A stretch of DNA of 64,000 bases from Polytrichum commune (taxonomy: Eukaryota > Streptophyta > Polytrichopsida > Polytrichales > Polytrichaceae), in contig OX485809.1 of the NCBI GenBank assembly GCA_950295325.1, positions 25,606,001 to 25,670,000 of the forward strand. The letters are read 5' to 3'. This document shows positions 35,286-47,880 of the stretch, one piece after another. The notes under the pieces were generated by a model, which saw only the letters and a program-made list of their open reading frames with translations, did no database searches and was not told the DNA's origin. Position numbers and translations under genes: made by a program. Every line of letters begins with the position of its first letter. The first letter of the stretch is position 1.

Positions 35286-35457
35286 AATTCATCCTCGAGC
35301 GTAGAGCTTAAGCAGCTAAACATGCATGCCAATATTGGGTAAGATTCCCCAAATCCAGAACTGATTGAGCTCCGGAAAACATGAACGAGTTAAACTATTC
35401 TTCTTCAAAGGCAGTCTGAGCCTGAACAGCTGATCATGTCCAGCTATCATATTACTC

Positions 35458-37194
35458 GGCGGACATTAAGGGCCGCTTTACACCTAGAGGCCGGGCCAAT
35501 TTCCCTTGAGGCCGATTGCACAAAATTTCAGCCTTTTTTGGGTTGGAGGCCGGCCTCTACTACACATTATAATAAGATTATACCGGGGGCCAATTTTCCC
35601 ATATGTAAAGGCCCTCGGGCCAAGAAGCCAAGCTGATTCAAAAAAATTAGCCTAATCCAACGGATGTAGCATAATCTAAGATAGAGCCTTTAGATTCCAC
35701 ATAATCCAATGGATCTAGTTCACTTTAAAAAATTATACTTTATTTAAGAAGATTTTTTTAGTGGAATATGACATTGGCCTCTAGGCCAAGAATTGGCCTT
35801 CCATTTTGGGTGCACCCAATTCAACGAGCTCGGGCCGTGTCATAACATACATTTTTTAATTTAAAAAATCATACCACCAAATCGGCCCGGCCTCTAGATG
35901 TAAAGGGGTTGGGGCCGATTTGAGCCTTTTGACCAATCACAAATGAGGATTTCAAGCCTCTTACACAACGAATTGGCCCGGCCTCTAAGTGTAAAGCGGC
36001 CCTAAGTTCCCCCATACAAACTATGGAGGGTGTCAGATCCGGGCGGGGGCAGCTTCCAGGGAAATTTCTGAACCCAACCAAAAACTGCTGCCCGTCCCGC
36101 CCAACTTCGAAAAAAATATTGCCCTTGCATTCTTGAAGGCCGCTTGACTACAAATCCCATATTGAGTGCACTTCGCCTTCAAGGTCTAAAATCCAATATA
36201 TATGTGCACTTCCAATTAGTGAATAAGCAATTCATTGGGATTTCATTCCGGAAATGAAACCATCAATGAAGCATGTCATTAACTTGGAGGTCAAATAAAA
36301 TTACAAAATCCTCATTAACATTGAGGTTACAATTTTTATGATTTACCATTTGAAATTGTTTTTGTCATTCTAAAATGACACTTAAATTTGGTGTGCTGAT
36401 TTAGTACATATATTTTATAATGTTTTAGTAATGCCGCCTACTTTCACAAGTATTCATACACATTCAAACCAATTAAGTGTGATTTAATGTCATTAAGTCT
36501 AATTAATTCTCATTAATCCTAATTATGCCCAAGTAAATCAGAAAAGTATGCTTACCAAATTAAGTAAGACTAATTAATTATAAATTTTAATTACTGGAAT
36601 TAAATCTAATTGATTCCAGTAATTAACTGAATTAATTAATTAATTCCAGTAATTAAATTAAATTAAATTATTAATTCCAGTTAATTAATTAATTAATTAA
36701 TTCCAGTAATTATATTAATTAATTAATTAATTGTGTATGAATACTTGTGAAAGTAGACAAAATTACTAAAATATTATAAAATATACATACTAAATCAGCA
36801 CACTAATTTAAGTGTCATTTTAGAATGACAAAGACAATTTCAAATGGTAAGTCATAAAAAATTTAACCTCAATGTTAATGAGGATTTTGTAATTTTATTT
36901 GACCTCCAAGTTACGTGCTTCATTGATGGTTTCACTTCCGGAATGAAATCCCAATGAATTGCTTATTTACTAATTGAAAGTGCACATATATATTGGATTT
37001 TAAACCTTGAAGGCAAAGTGTGCACTCAATATGGGATTTGTAGTCAAGCGACCTTCAAGAATGCAAGGGTAGTATTTTTTCGAAGTTGGGCGGGGTGGGC
37101 AACAATTTTCAGTCGGGTTCAGAATTTCCCTGAAGGTTGCCCCCGCCCAGATTTGACACCCCCATAGTTCGTATGGGGGAACTTAATGTCCGCC
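35458..37194. mobile_element. Foldback (Mutator-like) element with a nested MITE
   Basis: Left end GGCGGACATTAAG, interrupted by the MITE at 35470-36002, resumes GTTCCCCCATACAAACTATG. The right end mirrors the joined sequence (CATAGTTCGTATGGGGGAAC, then TTAATGTCCGCC). Flanks are ATATTACTC (35449-35457) and CTATTACTC (37195-37203), a 9-bp target duplication with one mismatch. Without the MITE and its TAA duplication the element is about 1.2 kb, close to the 1276-bp copy at 17194. The arms are more diverged from each other than in that copy, so this one is probably older. The spacer (about 36470-36740) is rich in TTAATTAATTAA. Confidence 0.87.
35470..36002. mobile_element. Tourist-like (PIF/Harbinger) MITE, 533 bp
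   Basis: TIRs begin GGGCCGCTTTACACCTAGAG on the left and GGGCCGCTTTACACTTAGAG when the right end is read inward, and continue GCCGGGCCAATT in both (about 33 bp, few mismatches). TAA flanks both sides (35467-35469 and 36003-36005), the 3-bp target of this superfamily. An extra inverted patch (GGCCCGGCCTCTAGATGTAA) lies near 35883-35902. It interrupts the left arm of the foldback element, so it inserted later. Confidence 0.88.
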
Positions 37195-37203
37195 CTATTA
37201 CTC

Positions 37204-38771
37204 TCTTACAAGTTCAATCTATATTAGATAATATATAGATTGTTCTCAAGCTACAAATACACATACTATGCTCCAGTGGGGCTGAGTTACATGGGTCCAG
37301 ATTACTATGCTTCACTGATAGGTATGCAAGATATATTTTATAACTGCTGTAATTGCAAGTTGTTTACTGTAAAATTGACTCAATTTGATACTAAGCTAGG
37401 AGCACCTTCAACTAAGATAGCACCCAAAACCAACACCCTCCAAATCTTGCATAATAAGCACATGCTGATTTGAGAATGTTCACCATGTGAAACATCAAGG
37501 CCGCCACATGCTTGCCAAATACCTTAATCAGAAGCTAGTTCAATCATAAAGTATGTGGAGCCTACCCTGATTTGATATGAGTTTCCAAGAGTGCCGGCTA
37601 GAGAGCCGTAAGTACACAACTTTTGAACACTTAGTCCAATCTTTGCTAAACATGTGTCATTTTGGCATCTAATTTCTAAACCACATCTAACCATGAACCA
37701 TTCAAATATAGGTGTCCGTATGATAAGTGACAAATTAGGTTCAATTACCTTATACAATGTCATAAAATTGTATTTTATGTAGCCTAACTTATGGTACTTA
37801 GCAAGGAAAAACTATGATTGTCGAACATTTTTTGGTTTAAGAACTAGGTGGAAGCCACGATCTTCATCTGCCTCTCCCCATTTTACATATTAAGGTAATG
37901 TAACGTGCTTGATTCCGTAACTTATTAGACACCTGTATTTGAGTGGTGTATGTTTAGGTGTGGATCTAAGAACATGCACCAAAAAGATATGTGTTTAAAA
38001 GAAATTGGACTACATACTCAAAATTTGTTAATATTCTTGGCTCAATAGTCAACATAATATAATGCATATGCAATATAATAATACAATGTAGATGCCTCCC
38101 CAACACCTACACATGCATGGCCTGGCTAAGACCCAACATATTATGTATATTAGGGCCCCCATAGATAGCCATACACCCATCCCCCAAAACCCATCAAACA
38201 CCATACAATTCATAGATTATAGATTCCCAAATATTGCCATACGAGGAAAAAAACAAATATGAACCCCTCATTCAATTGTTCAAAATTACGGGATGGAATG
38301 TTAACCCCCTTGTTATCGTCACAACAGGTGTACGAAGAGTTGTACACAAATAATCACACGAAGCCCTAGAAACTCTCATCATACCCCCTTGATAAGTCAA
38401 AAAACTCATAAAACACATACATCAAAAAGCCGTAAAATACCTCACATACCTTTTCCTAAATAAAAGAAAGCTCGACAACAACCAAGCCCTAGTCGACTTG
38501 CACCCATGCACCCAAACACCCACATCTAATTCATTAAAAACTAAAAAATGACCCCCCTCCCCCCCCCCCTGGAAAAGCTATTATTTAAAGGAGTCCACCA
38601 CCCGGAAGGTAGGAAGTACACCTACCATGTCACCTAGTAAAATAGGATCATGGTAAAGAAGAATAGCCTCCCATTCACGCTACTACAAATAAAAAGCATT
38701 AATGTTATTTTATTTTATTTTTTATGGAGAGTTTCTTGAGCGAAGTGAGCAGTGGCTGATTGGGACATTGT
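37204..38771. other. Intergenic; fragments of a dispersed repeat
   Basis: CATTCAAATATAGGTGTCCG (about 37700) and its mirror CACCTGTATTTGAGTGGTG (about 37930) frame a stretch that also has relatives at 27780-27850 and 18480-18530 (ACACCAAAAAGATATGTGTT). It is probably another diverged MITE family. C11 at about 38559-38569. No gene seen. Confidence 0.45.
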
Positions 38772-39206
38772 CAGAGTCTCTGAGGAGAGTTTTGAGCATA
38801 ATCAGGTGAGATCCTAGTGTTTCCAAGTCCAGCCACATACATGTTGACATCTTTTAGTTTTTATTCATTTATTTGAGTATATTCCATAGATTCCTCTAAA
38901 ACGATGGATAACCTTCTTGAAGCCTTGATCCTCAATTGGTTGTTTCTCCAACTCAACCGGTTCATTTCTAACTACACTAAATACTGTAGTTAGTGACACT
39001 TGTTTTTTAGAATCACACAATTATATAACCATTTATTGCATACCTCATTTTCACCAGTAGTTCTTACGGCATTATAGGACATTATTAACTGTAGCTGATA
39101 AAAACGTTACGTCAAAAATTAAAAAGATATAGCACTGTGTAACTCCAAATAGTAAGTGCCACTAAATACCATATATAGTGTAGGAGGTCGGTAAATCCCG
39201 ACACCC
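38772..39206 (-). mobile_element. hAT-type MITE split by a CACTAAATA MITE
   Basis: The 5' part, 38772-38971, matches the family in minus orientation (GAGCATAATCAGGTGAGATC, CTCAACCGGTTCATTTCTAA). The other element then occupies 38972-39183. The last ~20 bp of the hAT copy resume at 39184 as GAGGTCGGTAAATCCCGAC, compared with the family CTGCCGGTTCTCCCCGAT. Confidence 0.6.
38972..39183. mobile_element. CACTAAATA-family MITE nested in a hAT MITE
   Basis: 212 bp from CTACACTAAATACTGTAGTT to CACTAAATACCATATATAGTGTAG (its last 24 bp, given here as CCATATATAGTGTAG). Interior GTAACTCCAAATAGTAAGTG matches the family. Confidence 0.75.
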
Positions 39207-40357
39207 GTTCATTGAGTTGGGAGAGAAGCCATTGGAGACGTGCTTCCTTACATGCCAATCAATTACATGGGCAGGAACGGAGCCTGCTGGTCCCATGATG
39301 TTTTTATACAGAGGCATGACGAGGAATATTGATGACTCAAGGGATGCTGGGTCACATGCATGGAGTTGGTGTTGGAGAGATGACATAAGTAAAAAACGTT
39401 TCGAAATATGAAATAAAAAACGTGTTGGAGATATTACATAAATCTAACGCGGAAACGCGTCGGAATTCGAGTTGCAGTAGAACTTACAGACACATTCAGG
39501 TTTCAAGGTCGATTCCAAGTTCTACATAAATAACCTTACTCAATGTTTTAAAAAAGAGAAAGAAATGGGTATATCGATTGGCTCTTGGCTACCTTTTGAG
39601 GCACTTTGAGTGAAATTGAAGGAGACGCATGCGGCGATGTGGGATGCCGTAGTGTATTGAGCATGCAACAAGAGGTCTTACTAGGTACTATATGCATGTG
39701 GTTATACATAATTTTCTTTTGTGTTGCATGTATAATGTGGCTATGTTCTGGTGACGTGGAGTTAGCATGTGGCGTCCAACTCCTGGATTGCTAATGTAAA
39801 TATGGCTAACATAATGTAAAAAAACCGTCAAAAGAATTGGCTACATGTAGAAATTAGCGTGTTCAAAATTTTGTTCCAAAGGGCAACTGAGCCTCAGTCT
39901 TTTGACCCGGCCCTTTGCAACGTGGAAACAACCTATAGAACCACACATTAGCATAATCCATCTACCACCCAAACAAAATTAGTAATCTAAAGACATGACA
40001 TGTGCTAAAATCTTCCTCCAATGGCTCATCCAAATGTAGCTAGTGCACCTTATACAAACGGTCATGAAGGACCTGCACCCTCAACCATGCCACAAATGGT
40101 TCAAAGTTTGTCACCACACTCTTGAGGTATAAATTGATGCCCTCCATCATCGTGTTTCAAAAATTGAGTGCACGTTCAGTACATATTAGGGTACCTCTCA
40201 TAGAACTAGAACTGCATTAAGTCCTTCTTTTTCCAAGCCACTAGTTAGTTGTTGCCAAATGTCCCTTACCTGTGCATACATCCATTACCACTACATTTAT
40301 AAACTAATTATAGCAACATACATTAGACCTCATCCATAATTACCCTCCATAATGAAC
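39207..40357. other. Intergenic, no gene recognised
   Basis: Short frames only. The part from about 39900 may be eroded 3' sequence of the hAT remnant to its right. Confidence 0.4.
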
Positions 40358-40780
40358 TCTATGAGTTTTCCAATTTGATATTGTTATTTGGTAAGTGAAT
40401 GTGTTCAAGGTGTAAAAGTCTTGTGCAAACATGCGGCCCACCAAGTCTAGATGGTGTTGTAAAGCTAATCCTTAACTTGCTCTTCAAAAATGACAAAGAG
40501 CTTAATGTTCTTATATTTTCCACACTACCCAACACTTAGACATGAGCAACCTGAGCAACTTTCATGAACTCTAACAACTTTGCTAAGATGAGGGCATTGC
40601 TAGAAAGATTGCGCCAAAACCAGGACATCGGATTTTCGGTCATGGGTAAAGACATGGTAACTTGAGAGTTCAATATCATGGTGATTTTGAAGAAGGAGCT
40701 TTGCAGCTCAAGGTTGTAGATATCAAGGGGTGGAGGCACCCACTCCTCAAGATTTTTGGTCTTAGTAATTTTGATTATAA
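40358..40780 (-). pseudogene. hAT-like transposase, C-terminal dimerisation remnant
   Basis: The minus frame from about 40739 reads VPPPLDIYNLELQSSFFKIT, then WFWRNLSSNALILAKLLEFMK. After a stop near 40540 it continues with SVENIRTLSSLSFLKSKLRI and SFTTPSRLGGPHVCTRL. The order ExxRTFSSLSFLKSKLRNxLT, followed by a Leu/Val-rich helix, is the hallmark of the hAT C-terminal dimerisation region (as in plant and animal ZNF862-like hAT proteins). The stop, substitutions and lack of the DDE core show it is dead. It is not near a hAT MITE copy, so a helper relationship cannot be inferred. Confidence 0.6.
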
Positions 40781-43700
40781 TTTTGGAAGCACAATAAATC
40801 CTAACTAACCAATTTGTTTTCTAGGTGGATTGAACACGTTGGAACATTACGTCAAATTTCTCTATGTCATAATGTATACAAGGACTATGACCTCCATTTC
40901 ACAGCTCTTATGTAAACACATGGAATTTTGGTGCTACATATTTTGTGGTCATCAATTTTACACATGCAAATCATGGAAAGTTGTCTAGAATCTTGTACGC
41001 AATTCCCATTTTTTTGGTGTGCACATGAATCCGTAAAAGTACAACCTTTCCATGAAATAGGTATTGTCATACGATAGATGAATCTTGTGTCAAATTCATA
41101 CCTCGGGGAGGTGACTATCGGAATTTTGGAAAACCTCGTGAGATAAAAAAAAAAGGTCAATTTAATTCGTTTAGGGTAAAAATTATAATTTCGTTAGATC
41201 TACCATAGCATTAGAAATATGTCCCCTACATGATTATATGTAGAATAGGGTGGTAGATAATTTCTTCATTTTAGTAATCGGTAGAAAAAATAAGGTCATA
41301 GACATAGGATCCCCCTAAAAATGTGTAGCAGGAACAGTAGAATAATTATAGGTTTGACTACTTGGATGAAGAAGTGTGTAGTTTTTGTCCAAATTTGAAT
41401 CAAATGCGTTAGTATGGAGGGAAATGTCGTGGGATTTTTTTTGGGGGGGAGGAATGTGTTGGTGTTCCTCAACGACCGTTGGATTTTGCAACGGCGTTGA
41501 ACATGTGGGACCTCATTGGATGTTTGTCTATTTCAGCTCGTATATTTTGTTATTTCCATGGTTTATTGGTAACCTTTTAACTAGTATCCAAGTGGTATTG
41601 GTTGTGTTTTAAATGGTACTTTGAATGATTTGGGATTGGTATCACTAATTGAAACCAAATGAATGACAATTTGAATGGTATGGAATGTTTGTTGCTCACA
41701 TAGTCAGTTTCGCAATGCTATTATAGTATTATGTCCATTGTTTGGTACTTGTACGATTTATAAAAAAATTCTTGTGCCAAAAATTATCCTCCCTAAACAA
41801 TCACAAATAAATATAGGGTGCTCAAAAATATGTCAAAGTAGCTTTTTAATCAACAAACAAGGAGGGAGAAAATATTAAGAAGTGCATAAATATCCCCCCA
41901 TTAAATACCCCATTATCGCATGTGGTTACGAAACGTAAGGGGGTCTGATCGCCCCGAGATTCACACTTACTCATGAAGGAGCGCTTGACCTCCTTGCCCA
42001 TCATGTGGAATCTACATTGGTGACACGTTTTTGTGCATCTTAATGTCCCTAGGCTCGAGGGATTCTTGCAATAGAGGAATGAGTATGCAATTTTATGCAT
42101 CTTGAAATTCCTAAACTTGTTGCACCAATGCATGTTAATTAATATCATACGAGCGTATGGTTGGTTGTATGTTTTTTTCTTGTTTTTTTTCCTACATCGC
42201 CCCTATATGGGGCAATGTGTATGCCGCAATGTTGATACTTTAACTAATATCCAAGGTTTGGTTCTATCGGGCTAGGGGGAGTGCGATTCTTTGGCAAGTG
42301 GCCATCGTTCCTCAGAAACTTTTTAAATTTTTTGGCACGAATAGTGGGAAACAATGAGGCAATGGCCTCGCCGCCATCACGTTCTCCAATTTATATAATT
42401 ATCTATATATTTTGTGTTTTAAGAAATGATTTTTGGATCATGGAGCCCTCAACTTCATTGAGTGCTCAAGTGAATATACCGAACATATCAAGGAGTTGCT
42501 TTCCTCTAAAGTATAGTTACCCGATTAAACACCATTTTAAAGCTCATCTTAGTGCTTGGTGTACAATGTGTATTGGTCATGTTGTACTCCTCGTCATAAC
42601 ATAAAATGCACTTATTAAAGACAATTGTTTGTTAACTGAGTTTTAAGCTTTGATGACTTTACTCTCAGATATGTTATACAAATTATTGTATGATGGAATA
42701 CTTGTAGCAGGCTAGAGTTTTGTGGTGTCTAGGTACATTCTCGGGGGGGGGGGGGGGACTTATTGTTAGAACTAGGAATCACATGCGTGCATGACCATGA
42801 AATTGGAAATCCCTAATATACATTATTTTCCACCTCATAAGAATGATATACGTACAAATATATAGCTATAAAATCCCCTCAAAGACATACATAATTGAAA
42901 AATAAATAAATCATTTAGACCCCAATCATATGTATCTGCCAAAAAGATTATGTAAAGACTAAAATACTTGTAGCAAGATATATTTCTTTATTGTTGATGA
43001 AATCATTGAACACTCGTTCATTCATTGGATGTAACTCATACAAACTTTGTTGCAATTTTGGATCTGCTTTGTTTGTGCTCCTGTTGTAGCTCTCTTGCTG
43101 CGGTCTCTCCCATCTTGACATGTCTTTGGTGGCCGTAATGTAACACAATCAAACCAAATCGGCCCTTGGCACACAATTAATCTAGTTTTAACTAGAGGCC
43201 CTTCGTTAGGGCCCATCCACAAATCTATTTAACATGTGCATTTTTCAAGCACAGTAACTAAATGATCATTCTTGATCCTTGTCATGCTTGAATGAAAAAT
43301 GACAGAGAATGCATGAAAATCATTTGATATTAGAATGTTTCTCACTAGTAGGTAGAAGATATTACATTTGACATTGACCGATTGAAAGTTGGGGAAACAA
43401 TTAATGTCTTGAACGAAGATCTTACACACAAAATATGCAAGTGACCAAAAATTTAGTGATGCAAGTGACATAATCATTTTGGAAAGTAGGTATAAAGTAG
43501 CTTGAAAGTGCATTACAAAGAACATTTTAATGGTTTCCAACACAATGGTGCCCTCAATACAATAATAAAATATAATATCATCTAAAAAATTATACTTCAA
43601 AGATTTTTTGCATAATGAAGAATGCATTTGAATGAAAACATGGTACAAGTGCATTTCAAATGTGCTTTCCATATATTATATGTATTATGGTTTCCTTCAA

Positions 43701-46523
43701 AAATTGGAATTATGTTCATAAGGATTTAATTAAGAGAGATTTTTTTATTTAATTTTTATTTTGGAAGTATTGGTGAAATTTGCATGACTTTCATGCTCTT
43801 GATTGAAAAATTGAAATATTACAACCACTTTTTGGTCCACACTACCTTGCTTGCATCAAGATTTCTCTTGAAGTGCTTGAAAAAACTCATATGTGAATTG
43901 AATCCGAGGGCCTTCATGACTTGGCCTACACCAGGCTGCTTGGTGTAGTCATTGAGAGACACCAAGTTTGGAGAATTCTTCAGAGTTGGCTTTCGAAAGG
44001 ACTCTTAGCAAAGTTGTTTTACTAGGCTTTGAGAGTGACAACTAGGGCAATAGTATTCCCACTAGCATTCAAGGGCCATTCTCTCAAATCAACTAATTTA
44101 AATAAAATTTAATGGCCCTAAAACATTACTTATGAGATATTGAAGTGGGCATGAAGTGGTCTATATTTCTTGGTTACTAGGTTTGATGGAATTTGCCATC
44201 TATCAAGGCCAAAAATCTGCTCAAGCTCTACAATATTGCAGGAGTTGGTTGCAATTGTAGCTATCCAGATGAGAGAATTCATATGGCAACTCCTTGTCAC
44301 TTGCACGCTCACTCACTCCACTACTAGCTAGCATGCCTATATTAACGATCTATTAGCGAAATTGTAATGCTTTTATTACAAAAATAAAATTGAGTTTTGT
44401 AGACAATATACCTTAAATTGAAACAAATGCATTAGAAAACCATAACTTGTCTATAACAAAAATGTTACAAATGCCATTGGAAAACACGTTGGAAAAATGT
44501 CACTATAGCTCCTGTTATAAAATGCGTTACAAATCTAAGACTATATTGTTAGTAACGCATTACAAAACTGTGACTGTTGTTCATAACGCGCTATTGTACT
44601 CATTACAAAAATGTCATAACACGTTAGAAAATGCCATCAATAGCTTTGTTATAAAAAAAAGCAAAATGCATACACACACCATGAGTGATAGCGTTGGAAC
44701 TTTTACGTTGAATTTCCCAGAAACGTTACAAAACCTGTTAATTTGGGCTGGGCTAGCTAGTAGTTTCACTCAAGAAAATTGTGTGATCTCAGGCTATTAC
44801 TAATCTTGTCTTGGTCTCCAATTCAATATCATGATGTTCAGTGCTGAGGTGGCAACCTAATACACACACAAGAACTTGAGCTATAGCAGACATTGCGTAA
44901 TCCCAAAATTGTGTTTTAACATTGCTTACCAACATGATCATGCTATACTAACTCTTGTTGAAATTCTTCATTGTCCTTCTCCAAGTCCTCATGAAAACAT
45001 CAATCCCAATTATGAGGTGAAGAATCGTCACACGAGATGCCGTGGAGTTAGTCACAGTATTGTCTTGAACTCCAAGTTCAGAAGTCGCAAATCTTTATAC
45101 CATAAGCTGAAAATGAACAAATTCGTCCCTCACATTCAGGCAGATGGTTCCAAGCCTTACAACCCCTACAGAATTGAGTAGTTGTGGAGCCACAACGCAA
45201 GAGAATTGGGCTTCTTACCACCTGGTAGGGATACATGTGATTATGTGGAAAAAACCTCAAGATCATCCAGGGCTTTCTTGGACATGAATCTCTACAAAAT
45301 ACTCAAAGCTGTGTTCACCATTGAGTATATAAGTAGGGACTAGCCCATTGATATTCACATAGTTGATTACATATACCATATGTAACAGATGATAATGCTA
45401 TATTGAAATGGGTAATATTCCACCAGTTGTTATCTAGGAACTACTGTAGCCCCTTGATACTTTGACATAGTTGATTTCTTATAACACCAGATGAAAATGT
45501 AGTATTAAAATGCCTACTATTCTACCACTTGCAATTGAGGATATGATATGACACTTGAAAGAGTCATAGGTGCTAACTCTTCAGGTTTTTGATGCAAGAA
45601 ATATTTGAAGACGGATAGGACTGTGAGCCAGTGCTATCAGCTTTCTATGGAGCATAGAGGTGCCGCCCCCAATATCACTGTCGTAACAAGAAGTGCCTCT
45701 TGCCCTGACATTTTGCAAAATCATAATTTGAAGCTCCAATGTTGGAGCCATCTTGCTGATACAATGAAGGTAGGCATGGACAAAACCAATACATGACCTA
45801 AAACCAATACTATGTACCACTGGTTGTCATAATTTTAGTCCCCCACATGTATAGTAGTGTTGGTTTTAGGGTTAGATGTTGCTTTCGGGTTTTACGTATC
45901 ACCATTCGCGAAATTTGTAGAATAGATCACAAATATGAATGCAGATGGTCTCAACCATAGGCTCTTGATTGCTTCCCACAACAGCTACTAGTATATGTCC
46001 GAGTCGAACTCCTCGTGCAATATTCCACACATCCAAGCACCAACAAACAAAAATTCCAAACCAGGCTCCAAATGAAGAGCAAGTTTCTTCTTTTATGTGG
46101 TGTTTGTCCAGGCCCTCTACAACCTCCATTGTAGATAGGGTATCCTTCCCTATTTTAGAATGTAGAACTAGGTAGTCTCAAGCCTTTCTTCCAAATGGAC
46201 CATCAAGTTGAGATTAGTCTCTATCTTACTGAGGCCACAAAACTTCGTTACTCTAAAAAATTAGCTTATACGACACTATCTAGTCCCATAAGCCATTTGG
46301 CTTCCTGGACTTGGACACAATTTCATTTCGTTTCATGCTTATTTTTTGGTATTGGAAATAGTGTGTAAAAAATCATTATACATATAATCTGTTATTTTAT
46401 TGTTTCGCCTGGTTGTACACACATCAATAATCATTTTGCAATTGTCAGAAATTAGCGGCAATTTCAAGCTCTCAGACCCTTAAACCCTTGTGGCATTGCT
46501 CAACGTTGCAGGGCTTTCATTTC
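40781..46523. other. Long gene-poor region
   Basis: No host gene or transposase is recognised. G15 lies at 42743-42757. At about 44345-44740 many degenerate copies of GTTACAAAA/CATTACAAAA occur, as in some DNA-transposon subterminal regions. Frames such as 43229-43672 (minus) and 44447-44803 (plus) lack recognisable domains and look fortuitous. Confidence 0.4.
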
Positions 46524-46830
46524 CAAGCAATGAACGGGGAGAGCTGACCACTAGTTACAGATGAACCGATTGAGTTTGAGAAATAAGCGGTTCAGATTCA
46601 AGACCTCAGGAAAATTACTGATCCATTTAGAGGAATCTACAGAATATTCATCAATTTAATTAAGAAACTGAAAGATGTCAACAATGGAAAACTACCATTT
46701 CATTTAGAGGAATCTAAAGAATATTCATCAATTTAATAAAGAAAAGCCGCAAGATGTCAACATGTAACCAGTTGATCATGGAAACACTAGGATCTTGACC
46801 GATTATGCCTGAAATCTTCTCCAGTCACTT
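46524..46830 (+). mobile_element. hAT-type MITE with internal ~75-bp duplication
   Basis: The left end CAATGAACGGGGAGA follows TTTCCAAG; the right end TCTCCAGTCACTT precedes TTTCCAGT, a probable 8-bp target duplication with two mismatches. CATTTAGAGGAATCTA and GAATATTCATCAATTTAAT occur twice, making this copy longer (about 300 bp) than its relatives. Confidence 0.72.
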
Positions 46831-47034
46831 TTTCCAGTTCTCATTTAGGAGTTGAACTGGATACTCAACATGTCATCGAATTACAACTTACAAAGCACAG
46901 CTGCAATAAGTGCTGTTGACAGTTACTATATTATGGTGTTCTTCTATCATCTGAAACACAGGGGAGAGCCACTGTGGTACCTCAAGTGATAAATTACACA
47001 GATCTAAGATTCATAGATGGTGAAGACCACTGTT

Positions 47035-47403
47035 CTACACTAAATATTGCATTTAGTTTCATGTGGTAACTTTTTCTAATGACACATTTTCTTATGAATA
47101 AGTTTACGAATACTGCCATCCCAACTTACTTTTAGTTTGAAACAAAGTTTGGTATATTCTGCATCTTTCCATTTCAATACTGAGATATTGTCATGGATGA
47201 TTGAAATTTGGAGGAAAAATCACTTAGTAAGTAACAAATGAATGCACCGCTGTAAATCTATAATGCCCAAAGTTTCTTACAAGGAATGACAAATATTGTT
47301 ATGTTGACTTTTAGTGTTAGTGATATGACGTGACGGGTGGTTTACAATCAGTATTGAGCAAGACAAATAGAATTGGTGACACTAAATACAATATTTAGTG
47401 TAG
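47035..47403. mobile_element. CACTAAATA-ended element, longer variant
   Basis: Starts CTACACTAAATATTGCATTT and ends CACTAAATACAATATTTAGT then GTAG. The ~370-bp interior differs from the standard family, so it is either a related family or a copy with replaced interior. Confidence 0.5.
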
Positions 47404-47880
47404 TCAGAGAATGGATGACAACATCTTATCAACGAATGAAAAGGAGAACAGATTGGTTCACAAATGGACGAGAACATCTTGGCTTCGGATGAAATGGAGG
47501 ACAGAGCCGTATGAATTTGGAGGCTTTATCCACTTCATGGGGAACCTTGAAGCGCCCAAAACCCTAATTCCGGGGTGCCAATGTTAGAGAACTCTTAATG
47601 AGCAAACAAGCTGTTGAGATCTGCACAATTCTATTGTGGTCACTGAATGCCTGCTGCCCAAAACGTATCATCGGTGAATTTCAATCTTGAACTCCAAGTT
47701 TCCAGTTTCAAGTCATTGTGTGTTGGTTGATAGGGAGAGAAATCATGTAGTAATGGGAGCAATATCCTAGTTATGGTGACAAAGAATCTGCCTCGTGGAG
47801 TTTAGAATGCCTCCGCACATGAGCTCTGTTTTAATTTGCAGAGTGTAAAATCATCTGCCGTTGTTTTCAAAGCAACCACA
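47404..47880. other. 5' flank of the GNAT-like gene
   Basis: Presumed promoter and leader. TTTTAATTTGCAG at about 47829-47841 looks like a splice acceptor, so a 5' UTR intron is possible. No distinctive promoter element is seen. Confidence 0.35.

Noticed and set aside
47836-47880. Extended N-terminus of the GNAT-like protein starting at 47836
   Set aside because: The codon at 47836 is TTG, not ATG, and lies at a splice-acceptor-like TTTGCAG. ATG at 47881 is preferred.
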